Source: Marthasterias glacialis
Lineage: Eukaryota > Echinodermata > Asteroidea > Forcipulatida > Asteriidae
Reading direction: 5' to 3'
Length of the DNA stretch: 64,000 nucleotides
Assembly (NCBI GenBank): GCA_911728455.2
Contig: OU452230.1
Coordinates: 325,001 to 389,000, forward strand
Shown piece by piece: positions 23,501-33,000 of the stretch (position 1 is its first letter; the number at the start of each line of letters is the position of its first letter). A program made the position numbers and the translations under genes. Under the pieces are notes generated by a model, which did no database searches, was not told the DNA's origin, and saw only the letters and a list, made by a program, of their open reading frames with translations.

Positions 23501-26402
23501 TTAGCAGTCTGAAATCACCAGAAGTAATACAAGGCCCAATGGAGACAAAGGAAAATGACTCTATTCGAGTCACAGATCTGTTAGAGTACCTACAATCCCG
23601 GTCATATCTCATTTGGCCTCCAAGCACATGCCAAATTCACATAATAACTTTACTGTAGTACGCACAAACAGTGAGTCTTTGGTAATGCTCACTTTATCAG
23701 AAAGATAACTTGGTGTCTACTCCAAAAATTATCACGCCACGTTTATCCAATCTTGAGAAGGCCCATGCTATAGGGCAGGTTGAGGCTGATGTTCCCCAGA
23801 AGCAAGTTGCAGCATAATTTGGACAGAGAACTAGTACCATTTCCATACCGAAGAAACCTGTGATGTCAAAGACAGACCATGAAGTGGGCATCCCAAAGAC
23901 ACAACACCCCCAAAAAGGACAAGGACCAATGGAGACAAAGGCAAATGGCTCTATTCCAGTCACAGATAAATGAGTACTCTAGATGTTAAATCATTGTTGT
24001 TATTTTCTTTTTGTTTCAGATGAAAGAGGATGAGCCACCATCGACATCTGGACACCAAGTTTGTCTCATTATGTGGACGATCCCTAGATCAACATCTACT
24101 GTAATCACTAAATGTCTGAGCTTTGTGGAGGATTCTATCATATACTTTGAGCCCTTTGCACAAGCTCATTGGTTTGGTCCTGAAGGGCTTCATGATGCTG
24201 ACCAAAATACAACAGTTATAGAAACCTTCATGAAAGATTCATCTCATGCTGAGAAGATTCACCATGGATATGATTCCACTCTATACAATCATGAGTGGGT
24301 TAAGGCACAACTTGAGAAAAAACACTCTGGGAAGAAGCTGGTGTTCTGCAAGGATATCGTCTTCTCAATCATAGACAACTTGGAGAGAATCCCAAATGGT
24401 TTCAGACATGTGTTTCTCCTGAGACATCCTGTGAAGGTAATGCTGTCCATCAAGAAGTTGAATGAGAAAATGATGAATATGCCTCTTGATTCTTTCAACC
24501 TTGATGAGCTACCTCAGACTGTCTTACCTTATGGTTATGGCTTCAAACAGATGAGTGATCTACTAGATTATGTGATCAAGTCACATGATCAAGAAGCTAT
24601 CATCATTGATTCTGATGACCTCCTTAATAACCCCAAAGGCTCCTTATCTGCACTTTTCAACAAGATTTGTTTACCTTTTCAAGAGAAGCTACTACACTGG
24701 GAGTCCGGGGATGAAATATCTAAACAATGGATTATTGCTAAGATATGCTTACAGGGCCAGCAAGTTTGGCATATTTACAAGGCAGCATATGACAGCACAT
24801 GCTTCAAGAAGCCAGATCCTTTGCCGGATCGATTATCATTATCTGATGATATTCTCCGTTGTGTTGATGCCTCGATGCCATATTATGAGAAGATGTACAA
24901 TCAGCGTTTAAAACCAAACTGAGACTCAATATTCCAATCAATGTAACTTAAAAATGGTTCAGACCGTGCAAAGCACCAAGACAGTGTGAGATTTTTCAGA
25001 ATTGTCAAACCCGACAGGTCATACAATTAACAATTACTCTGACAAAAATGTCTGCTTTATCAGTTGCCGCCGGGATTCTTTCTTCGATTTTTGTCCCGTC
25101 CACCTGGCGGAATTCTTTTGGTGGATTGCCAGAATCTTTTTTTTAGGGTACCGCTGCCACAAAGAAACCCTAACTTGACAAATGCCAAGAGAACAAAGAA
25201 TCTCTTTATTGGATCGTCCGTTTTGTTTCTTGACCGAGAAAATGTCAAATCACGCAGCGTGAATTGCAAAACATCGGCCATTATCTACGGCATAGGAGTG
25301 GCACTACAGACAGAACCATGGCTCGATTGCCGGCCCACTCTGACTTACCTCCATTGAGCCGAAATACAATAAATGAACAATGGTGGAAGCCTCTCGATGC
25401 CTCGTAATCCCCTTCTTGGAACAAAAGGACAAAGGTCAATAATCGGGAAATAAACAAAAAGAGGCCTCTCAATGACCACAAGATGCGAATATATTCAAGA
25501 CCTTTTTCGTCCTTGTGTGGGTGAATCAAAGCATTAGATGGCGTATGCGTGGTCTGTGTACACTACGCAGTTGAATGACCGGGCGACCTTTGCTCCGGTG
25601 GTCTGAAATTACATAATGGGGTCTTTACACAGCTTCTATTTCCAGGCAGGGGAAACATTTGCATGTACATATATTCACGTCATCTGGTTTCAACTGGTTA
25701 AGTTAGCTCCTATATATGTAATTAAAAAGAAGTAATTTTTAAAAGAAGCACCTGTCTGCATGAAACAGAAAATAAAACATTTTATGCGTACTGTTTTCTC
25801 AAAAACGTGAGCACTACACATATATTTGTAATAAAATTTCACAAGTTGATTCGCGAAGTAACTTCAAAATTGTCATGGTTGGATAGAATTTCATGTCTTC
25901 CAAACTTCAACCTGTAACATTCCTTTACACATGTATAGCTATTGTGTATTAAACATGTACATGTACCGTTGCTTATTAAATATGTACCTCATTTTTAACT
26001 TCTTCATCTCAAATATTCTAAGAATTGCTTTTCTCTTTCATCTTGAAAAACTCTTTTTACAGTTTACTAAAAATCAATGTTACCGAACAATACAAACCTA
26101 CCTGTCACAATTACAGTATGGCTGGCTCCACATGCAAATGCCTTCAACCATTTTACAGCCCGTCCTGAAGAAATCTCTGCTAACTTTCCCCTTGATTTGA
26201 TTTTTTCATAAAAGTTACCAATGAAAGACGCCTCTGCATTGACGTTGTTGGTATTACCCTGGCCATGCTGTCCAAACTCTCCACATCCCCATGAGACAAT
26301 ACACCCATAGTTATCAGAATTAGCTTCTGGTTGATTGTTGTTAGATTGAGCTACTATGGTATCACTCTTATCATCCAGAATCTCATTTGAGCTATCACTC
26401 AT
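14556..26402 (-). CDS. RCC1-repeat (beta-propeller) protein, 3' end not found
   Basis: Six minus-strand coding exons splice in consistent phase: 26402-26102 (start ATG at 26402, A at -3), 22671-22629, 21382-21175, 18501-18392, 17788-17664 and 14699-14556. All have GT-AG borders. They encode about 310 residues: an Asn/Ser/Asp-rich leader of about 30 residues, then RCC1 repeats. Visible repeat signatures are IVSWGCGEFGQHGQG, IYTWGNGNSGQLGCGD, CFSWGNNFYAQLG, VAACGCNGFGQLGSGD and LFAWGLG. Each is followed by the usual A-C-G-x-x-H-[ST] strand (FACGASHTVIV, VACGSRHTTLW, IACGEKHTLFL, IACGANHSLVV). RCC1 propellers act as guanine-nucleotide exchange or protein-binding platforms; which applies here cannot be told. 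The last exon ends after one codon base, so at least one exon is missing. HERC, SERGEF, UVR8-like and other RCC1-family names remain possible. An antisense gene sits in the first coding intron. Confidence 0.9.
15447..15950. repeat. CCAAT-bearing tandem satellite
   Basis: About eleven degenerate monomers of 40-45 bp share the core TTCATGACCAATCAGAAC. They are arranged in a higher-order unit of 254 bp: the word CTCACATGGTTCATTT starts at 15457 and again at 15711. Each monomer carries a CCAAT-box-like motif in the same orientation. The array lies in the RCC1-like intron between exons 17664 and 14699. Confidence 0.85.
16852..16928 (-). CDS. Possible alternative terminal exon of the RCC1-like gene
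   Basis: A T-rich acceptor (TTTTTTGTAG, ending at 16929) opens a 77-nt stretch. Entered in phase 1, exactly the phase left by exon 17788-17664, it reads 25 codons (GVGLGTTLVCRLTEKKMM then KEPKYAE) to TAA. AATAAA overlaps the stop. Splicing to it would truncate the propeller. No homology is recognised; chance is a serious alternative. Confidence 0.25.
17231..17283. repeat. Foldback with nested palindrome
   Basis: GTTGCAACCATT near 17232 pairs with AATGGTTGCAAC near 17270. A second 12-bp palindrome, CCAGTATACTGG, lies between the arms. The element is about 50 bp, intronic, and of unknown family. Confidence 0.5.
18502..21174. other. RCC1-like intron with one dispersed repeat copy
   Basis: This is intronic sequence between phased exons. 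Positions 18570-18700 match 1683-1840 (shared GACAGTTTAT, CTGATTGGTC and GGCCATGTTT words). I see no other structure or exon. Confidence 0.5.
21828..22065 (+). pseudogene. Tc1/mariner-type transposase N-terminal relic, copy 1
   Basis: Read with frameshifts, this stretch gives the helix-turn-helix end of a Tc1-family transposase: an L-S-x-x-x-x-A-R-V-I-G-L-V-E-x-G start, a degraded middle, then ETGDVKDRPR-like text (here KPVMSKTDHEV) and a T-T-P end. The frame is broken and only the DNA-binding part remains, so it is dead. It lies in an RCC1-like intron. A second copy is at 23660-23917. Confidence 0.6.
22672..24019. other. Part of RCC1-like intron upstream of the nested gene
   Basis: This is intronic for the minus-strand RCC1-like gene and lies 5' of the plus-strand sulfotransferase-like ORF. 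It contains one Tc1-type transposase relic (23660-23917) bracketed by a 48-bp direct repeat, listed separately. A 5' UTR exon of the nested gene may lie in it, but I could not place one. Confidence 0.5.
23660..23917 (+). pseudogene. Tc1/mariner-type transposase N-terminal relic, copy 2
   Basis: This is a close relative of the copy at 21828-22065 in the same orientation: same start (CGCCACGTTTATCCAA), same AAGAAACCTGTGATGTCAAA word and same end. It contains an internal stop and indels. A direct repeat of about 48 bp (23531-23578 and 23918-23966) flanks it. Confidence 0.6.
24020..24922 (+). CDS. Sulfotransferase-fold P-loop protein
   Basis: An uninterrupted ORF of 300 codons runs from ATG 24020 to TGA 24922. 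Residues about 12-27 (CLIMWTIPRSTSTVITKC) match the 5'-PAPS phosphate-binding loop of sulfotransferases, with P-R-S followed by S/T residues. Residues about 131-144 (HVFLLRHPVKVMLSI) match the 3'-phosphate-binding motif R-x-P-x(4-5)-S. Such proteins transfer sulfate from PAPS to hydroxyls or amines. Invertebrate relatives of this size are often mislabelled branched-chain aminotransferase-like. No signal peptide or membrane anchor is visible, which argues for a soluble cytosolic protein. The ATG follows directly on a perfect acceptor (T-rich tract then CAG, 24002-24019), so a 5' UTR exon is expected upstream. The gene lies antisense inside an RCC1-like intron. Substrate unknown; loss of activity is possible because the loop is not the textbook form. 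Confidence 0.8.
   Translation: MKEDEPPSTSGHQVCLIMWTIPRSTSTVITKCLSFVEDSIIYFEPFAQAHWFGPEGLHDADQNTTVIETFMKDSSHAEKIHHGYDSTLYNHEWVKAQLEKKHSGKKLVFCKDIVFSIIDNLERIPNGFRHVFLLRHPVKVMLSIKKLNEKMMNMPLDSFNLDELPQTVLPYGYGFKQMSDLLDYVIKSHDQEAIIIDSDDLLNNPKGSLSALFNKICLPFQEKLLHWESGDEISKQWIIAKICLQGQQVWHIYKAAYDSTCFKKPDPLPDRLSLSDDILRCVDASMPYYEKMYNQRLKPN
24923..26101. other. RCC1-like intron, 3' of the nested gene
   Basis: Nested-gene 3' UTR is expected to start here; an AATAAA lies near 25366. The segment from about 25330 to 25450 is a dispersed repeat found inverted at 52618-52735. I see no coding exon. Confidence 0.5.
25337..25450. repeat. Dispersed repeat, partner of 52618-52735
   Basis: It contains TTACCTCCATTGAGCCGAAAT and TAATCCCCTTCTTGGAACAA, the reverse complement of text at 52618-52735. 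It lies inside an RCC1-like intron. Confidence 0.6.
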
Positions 26403-26580
26403 TTTGCAAAATGTTAATGAGTGTAACAACTTTAAAATAGGCAGAGAACTGTACAAGCTGTCCAAGGTGATACGCCTTTCAGTCAATCAAAGTAAATTAT
26501 TATCAGTCACTGAAGTATTTGTACTGATGTTCATCAAACATTTCCCTTGGAACGGTTGGAAATCGTCTTGGGATGATCAC
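26102..26580 (-). CDS. RCC1-like gene: first coding exon with 5' UTR part
   Basis: The exon begins after an acceptor (polypyrimidine tract then CAG at 26582-26581) and ends at the GTAGGT donor at 26101. Coding starts at ATG 26402. An in-frame reading continues upstream of this ATG but contains no earlier methionine, so 26402 is the natural start. The coding part gives the low-complexity leader, the first RCC1 blade and the first C-G-A-S-H-T strand, ending in phase 1. Confidence 0.85.
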
Positions 26581-28548
26581 CTGAAAGAGAAGAATGAACC
26601 ATAAATTATGTCCTTTTGTTTCTAGGAAAGTAGTAAATAACATATGTGTGAAAGAACAACTTTGTTGCACAGTAATTTAAGGTTGATCCACTACCATCGC
26701 ATTTTCTCATTTCAGTTCTGATTCCTTTGTATTTAAAATACCCCAAATAATTTTTTTCTATTTACTTGTTTTACTTAAAAATGTGTTGATAATAGGCCTA
26801 TATATGTTTTGCTTTATTTATTAAAAATCTCCAACCACTAAACCTTGAATTGCTAAAAAAGAATTAGTAATAACAATAATAAGATGGGTAAAAAACTAAA
26901 ATATTCTTCTTTTTTTTCACCACACATTTTACAATTGCTCTAGAAATGCTAAAACACTTGGCATCAATTTGGAATTGCTTTTTATCTGACAGTGATCAAT
27001 CCGGGATTTACTTTTTATCTGAAAGTGATCCATCCAGATTTGCTTTTTAACTGAAAGTTATCAATCCCAGATTTAGATTTTTTTTATGTTTTAATGCACA
27101 GGTGGAGGAAGATAATTATAAGACTTTCTATCTACCTACTACTGTTTGATATTTTCATTAATTTCCAAGTATATTTAATGAAATACCAATCTCCAGGTTT
27201 TTAAATTCATCACTTTTCAAATTGTCTTTCTGCATAAACTAAAACTTTCATCCTCATGGCCAAAGTTAAAGTATGTTTCTACAATATGTTCCTTAGAAAG
27301 ATGAAGGTAATTGAACCAAGTAATACTAATAGTCAGATAAAGTTCTCTGCCACAAAGTAAACTAACAAGAGAACAGGTGAAGAATCATCTACAGTTTCCC
27401 CTTCTAAGCCATCCTCAAATGTCACAACTGAAACATGAGTGATGTTTTGATGCAAAGTTGTAACATGAGACCTTAAAGGGAGATTCAATTGACAAATGTC
27501 AAGATTACAAAGTGAAATGTCAGATTAACAAGATAATTGTATGTACAAAGAAAATCAGAAAAGCAGTCTGATAATAACAACCACGAAATTGGATATTTTT
27601 TCTAAACAACTGTTGTGTCTATCATGAGGGCTCTCCAAGAAATGTTGTTGATAAAATATGAACCCAATTTCTTTGTAATTGAAAATAAATGAGGGAAAAC
27701 CGTTTTAGAAGACTGGTTCCCTACAATAGTGTGTGTTTTTTTGCAGGTATCAATAATAAACTCTGAACGTAAACTGTTGCCCTGACAATGCTCAGAAATA
27801 TGGCTCTCAACAACTAAAAATTAAAAGCTGTACATCTATAATCGCTTTTCATAACCTTCAATGTACACTATTCTACAGAATGTGTAGCACTAGCAGTGCT
27901 AGTACTCAGTAGTTTACCAGTTTGTAGTAACAAAAAATTTAATTTTTTTTGAATAATCATTGAAAGTAAGGCCTATACCCATTCCATTGAAATTGAATGC
28001 ATTTTTATGACTAGCCCTAGGCCCAAGTAATACTATTAATTGTGAATTTTATATTAGGGCCTACCATGATTTGAATGATCGTTCGGCAAGAACTAAATTT
28101 AGAAATTAGATAAAAGTTTTATTTTTTTCTTTAATAAAACAGCATTAAATTGGTCCCACATTACAATAAAGCACTGACAAAACTATTATAACATTATTAC
28201 AATAGCCACACAGCCTTATACTTTATCATGCTTTTATAAAGAACCTAATATTTTAATAATAATATAAAATAACACAGACTGTGTGTGCGTTCATGTGTGA
28301 ACAATTAAAACGTAATATCCCTCACACTGACCATTCATTACGTGTTACGGTCCAAGTCGACCGTCGTGTAGTCCGATTCTGTTTATTTGCTGTGATAATT
28401 TGCACACAAAAATGGGGGGAAACACATTCCCATGTACACAACATAATGTTGAGTAGAGAATTTTTTTTTTTTGGAAACCGGACAAAAGAATTTTATTGAC
28501 AAATGTCAAGTTGACAAAAAGTTGTTTGAATGAAACCTGGTAACTTAC
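26581..28548. other. First intron of the RCC1-like gene
   Basis: AT-rich sequence without a recognisable exon or strong repeat, between the inferred non-coding exon and the ATG exon. Confidence 0.4.
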
Positions 28549-28650
28549 CAGACGACCTCGGTCAAAGTTTGTCAAAATTGCTCGATAAATAGGTATAGAA
28601 CGCCTCGTGAATCAAACATTAACGAACAGCAGTTAGAAGGGAGTGATTGG
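28549..28650 (-). other. Probable non-coding first exon of the RCC1-like gene
   Basis: A strong donor (GTAAGTTA, positions 28548-28541 read on the minus strand) faces the acceptor at 26582-26581, which leads into the ATG exon. This implies a 5' UTR exon ending at 28549 and an intron of about 2 kb. The transcription start is not visible; the right limit given here is a guess. Confidence 0.45.
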
Positions 28651-30011
28651 GTTTATAATTTAGAATCTTGGCTTTTTATTAGATAATATATATTTTTAAA
28701 TACTAAATCAAATAATTCTTCGTTATGCTTTCATTAAAATATGACAACCTTCATATTAACTCATTCACCTGATGTCGTCATCACCCATATTTGATTTAAT
28801 TGTGCAATTTGCGAGTCCGGACTCCTTGTGTGTCATGGCAGTGAACATTTTTAGGCCACGGGACGTGCCCGTGGTTATGCAAGCATACCCCCATCTTTAC
28901 ACGCAGTAGACCCCTTGGCTTTGCATATGGCTAGTGGCATAACCAGAGAGGGCAGGGGCAGGAGCCCCCACCCCTGCTCAGAACACTCGCTCCCCCCCCC
29001 CCCCCCCCATGAGATTGGAAAAAAAATGCACAAATGAATGGTTCCATATTTCGAGCCTAGTAGCTTTTCTCAGTGACTAAATGACAACACAACACACACA
29101 TACAAGTATACTGGAGTAACAGAAGCAGTTAAGTAGAAAGAGAAAGCAGTCAGAAGGTGCAATGGGGACGTCATCCACTGTGCATTATTTTTGTTTTGTT
29201 CCATTTTAGCGGTACATGCCCAACATTTTTTAAATAGTGCATATTTAAAGTTATGAAGGACTGTAATGCTGTTTGGGATGGTAGCAATATTAAAGCTAAA
29301 TACATAATTAGGGTTGCATATCAGATTAGGGAGATTGCACTCACTAGACAGCTATGTGGGGGTGGTTGAATTGTACTGATTTTATGAACTTGCTGAATGA
29401 ACATTATTCTCTATTCTTTTGTATACACGCTGTAAATACATTCATTTTTAATTATGTAATGTTTTTGCTTTTATATTGTGCATGTTTTTGCAAATAAAGC
29501 AACTGACAATGAAACTGCAGTAAAACTATGATTTTAAATCTATCGCACATTTGTTGTCCTTACTGCATATCATACTTGTTTAATTTTCAGCAAAAAGAGA
29601 AGCTCAAATTATTAGAGCGCCACCAATAAACAATTATTGTCCAGTTATCATTATGGCGACTATCCTTGCTGAACAGGAACGCAGCATCACAAGGTTTCTT
29701 CCTCTATTTATGAAAAATTACTCCTGCGATCGCAAACTGTTAAAATTTATCATAAAGACTAACATTTCAATTTCATTTTTGTTTTCAGTGGAGTACGGAT
29801 GAGCGTCACAAATTCGATTCATTCAATCATCAAAACCCGAAGCTTCCTCCCTCTCAGACTTGGTGTCACAGTCCAGTGAAAATCACTTCAAAGTTCAATA
29901 TTCAAGTTCTTGTTTGGTTGGTTGGTGGTTGATCAACGTTTGAGTTGCTGACTCATCAAAGATTTTCGACTAATCTAGCATTGTGTACGGAGCTTGTTGT
30001 GGATTATTAAA
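28651..30011. promoter_or_regulatory. Shared upstream region of RCC1-like and AGGF1 genes
   Basis: The two genes diverge across about 1.4 kb. A poly-C repeat (28930-29045) and a segment ending in a GCAAATAAAG-like 3' tail (29400-29510) fill the left part. The stretch 29600-30011 is the likely AGGF1 promoter and 5' UTR and includes CCACCAATAAAC at 29620. No TATA box is clear. Confidence 0.4.
28930..29045. repeat. Poly-C element related to 13738-13800
   Basis: An AGTGGCATAACCAGAG start resembles the end of the hAT-like MITE. A long C run follows, then ATGAGATTG and AAATGCACAAATGAATGGTT. The last part matches 13755-13797 almost exactly. Confidence 0.5.
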
Positions 30012-33000
30012 ATGGAGGTACGTGTAAACTGTGTCTGATTGTGATTATATCATAGTTACCCAGCCTGGGTCCCAGGCCATATGCCAAATTAATACTTATG
30101 TTTCTGTAAAGACTTAAAACCAAGTTAAGTATAGACTATGTAATAAGTAACATTAGTACTAGAATTGTAGAAAACGAGTAGAGTAGACCTAGCGCAGTTG
30201 CGATAATCGATACCCTCAATTCTCCTGACGGTCGTTGACCAGATGGTTACAAAGAATCATTCTACTTGTCTACTACTAGGTTAAATTTTGTCAATTTTCT
30301 GAAATTTTTTCAGCATTTTAAATGTAACGTTACCCATATTTTAATGGTACATTACATATTTAAAATGTTGGGAAAAAACAAAAACTTTGCCAAAGGTTAA
30401 CACATGGTCCGTCAAAGCTCTTTTTGGTCTATAAGTATAAGGGATGTAACCTAGCACTACAATTATGACAGCGTAAGCCTAGCCTTGGTAGGACGTCATT
30501 CTCTGTTACCTTACTACTACTACTACTACTACTACTACTGCGGTAGTGTAATGTTCATTCTCCATTACATTACAACTGTGGTATGGTAGTGTAATGTAGA
30601 ATGATGTGCTATATAGGGCTAAAGCCTAGGAATTACTGCATTATTTGTATATTGTCAGTTTTTCTTTAATTTTAAGGGTGAAGTAATATGTACCAGGAAC
30701 TCCAAAATAAAACTCTTGTAATGCTTGATTTTTTAAACCTTGCACAGGAGCAGCCTTATGCGGACAGTGCAGTGGATAATGACATGGAGGTTATGAGCTC
30801 AGAGGTCAAAGGTCTGGAAGAAGAACTTGAAGAGACGAGAGAAAAGCTCACAGCAGTTCAAAAGGAACTTGCTGTGTCAGAGGAGTCAAGGAACAATACT
30901 GAGAAACACAATGAGGAATTGCAAGAGAAGGTGCTGATGAGAAAAAGTCTTCATTCCAGATACATTGTACATCTTATAAATAGTTTTCTAACATACATGA
31001 AAAAGTACTATCCTTGTCCTTGGTTTGTCGTGGTTGCTTATATAGTCTGCCAAGCAATGGTGCGCAAGTGGGATGGCATCTTTGCCCCTCACTAATCAAG
31101 CCAGTGTAATGGTTCACACACAAAATAAACAATACAGGAATCCTAATAGCAATAGCTGGTTTACATTTAGTTCTGTGATTTTAACAAGTTAGCATTTTGT
31201 TAAATGTTAGAGTCAAAGCTTAATGGATTGGTTTATTCATTAGGAATTAGTGTTACTGAAACCAAAGTTGTAATGCCCAAAACCCATGCTATTAGCACAC
31301 ATGATTTACAACAACCTGGAACACACTAACATGTATTTAATGGTTGTATTTCCAGACCATGTTTCTCTTGGATCATCACAAATCATCTATCATACATCGT
31401 GTTAAATAGATAATTGAATAGTAAAATTGATGTTTCTCATTCTACAGGTTGAAACATTGAGTCAAGAATTGCTTGACCTCCGCGGAACTCTGAAGAAATC
31501 TGTGAAGGATGTAGGTTGTCAGATAGATCCAATAATTGATATGACAACATCAGAAGTAACCTCAGCAGATCGAGTTGTTCCATCAGATTGGGTCATGGAA
31601 GAACAAACGGCTGTAAGTTATGAGATATGACAAATCCATGGATGTTTACATTCTGAACTTCAGAATACTGAAGCAACTTTACATTGCAATCCAAATTCTC
31701 ATTTTACGTGCAACAAAATTTTCATCCTAAAGTTAAGTTGGAATTTTTTTTTAATGACAGCTCTCTAATTAAAACTTTTTTATTTTACCTATAGGTTCAC
31801 ACACAGTGGTGTAGCCAGCATCTTTTTTTCCAGAGGGGGCAAGGGGGGCACAGATATTTGTAGAGGGGGCAATTTCAGTTGGGGGTGGGTGGTTGGGGGG
31901 TGCAGATCCTCCCCCCCCCCCCCCCCCCCCCACTGCACCACTGCCTACACATCATATTGTTGATGTATAACAATATCAATTAATATGAATTTATAATTTA
32001 TTGTTTAAGAATATTAACGTTCCATTTGTCTTGGATTCATTTATTTGCCCTATTATTGGTTTTGATGACGGCGTGCATCAATTGTGCATTATTTGTGAAA
32101 CTCTGACCCCTCTGCATTATGCATTAAAATCAGTATGGATTCTGACAAGGTGAGTATGCTGGACTCTTTACCAAGCATGGATCATCCCTAGCATAGACGA
32201 TATGCTCATTCCAAACTGAACACACAAAATCAGGCAGACCCAGTTTGAAATTTGGAGGATATTTGAAGTTTTATTAATTATCTTGTGACTTCCTGCTTGG
32301 TTTGAATGTTTAGGGTACATCATCTCAGTCTGTTGCTGCTAGTGTTAAGGCTGCTGCAGAGGCTGCTGTGAATAAGAGTGGTTTTGTCTTAGATACATCA
32401 TCTGGCATGTACTATGATTGCAACTCAGGTTATTATTATGATCAGGTGAGAATAGACTCTCTGCATATTCTAATGTTTGGTCTACGTTGAAACAATGGTA
32501 CATACTGTACACAGGAACCCAAGAATGCCAAGATTTCAACAAATTGTATCTGACAACAACCAATCACATATGTTTTCTCTCAATTTTAAACAGTTCTGTT
32601 GCTAGTTATGGTTGGGAATTCAATGTCATGAATGTTGTTTTCATAAAGTGCAATTGGTGATAATTTTCAGAGCTAATCTTATTCAATATACTTTTATTCT
32701 TCTTGTGTAAATAAATGACTGAGCTTTTAGATCTGGAGTTAGAGTGAAAAACAACTCTGCCATGACACTTGATATCTGATTATGAATAATTGATTGATTG
32801 TTATTTTTCAAAGGTAAACAAGCTGTATTATGATCCCAACTCTGGGACCTACTACTACTATGATGAAAGGTCTTCCTCTTACCAATTCCATTCTCAAGTG
32901 GAACTCCCAGCATCTTATCAGGCAAGACAAAAGCATCCTGGAAAGAGTAGGGGTAGAGGCTTAGAGAAGAGGATTGGAAAAAGACGAGGGGAGGAAGCAA

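Noticed and set aside
24011-24019. Start of the sulfotransferase-like ORF at a TTG at 24011
   Set aside because: These bases are the end of the polypyrimidine tract and the CAG acceptor; the real ATG is at 24020.
26403-26486. N-terminal extension of the RCC1-like protein upstream of 26402
   Set aside because: The apparent start is TTG, not ATG, and the stretch lies in the inferred 5' UTR part of the exon.
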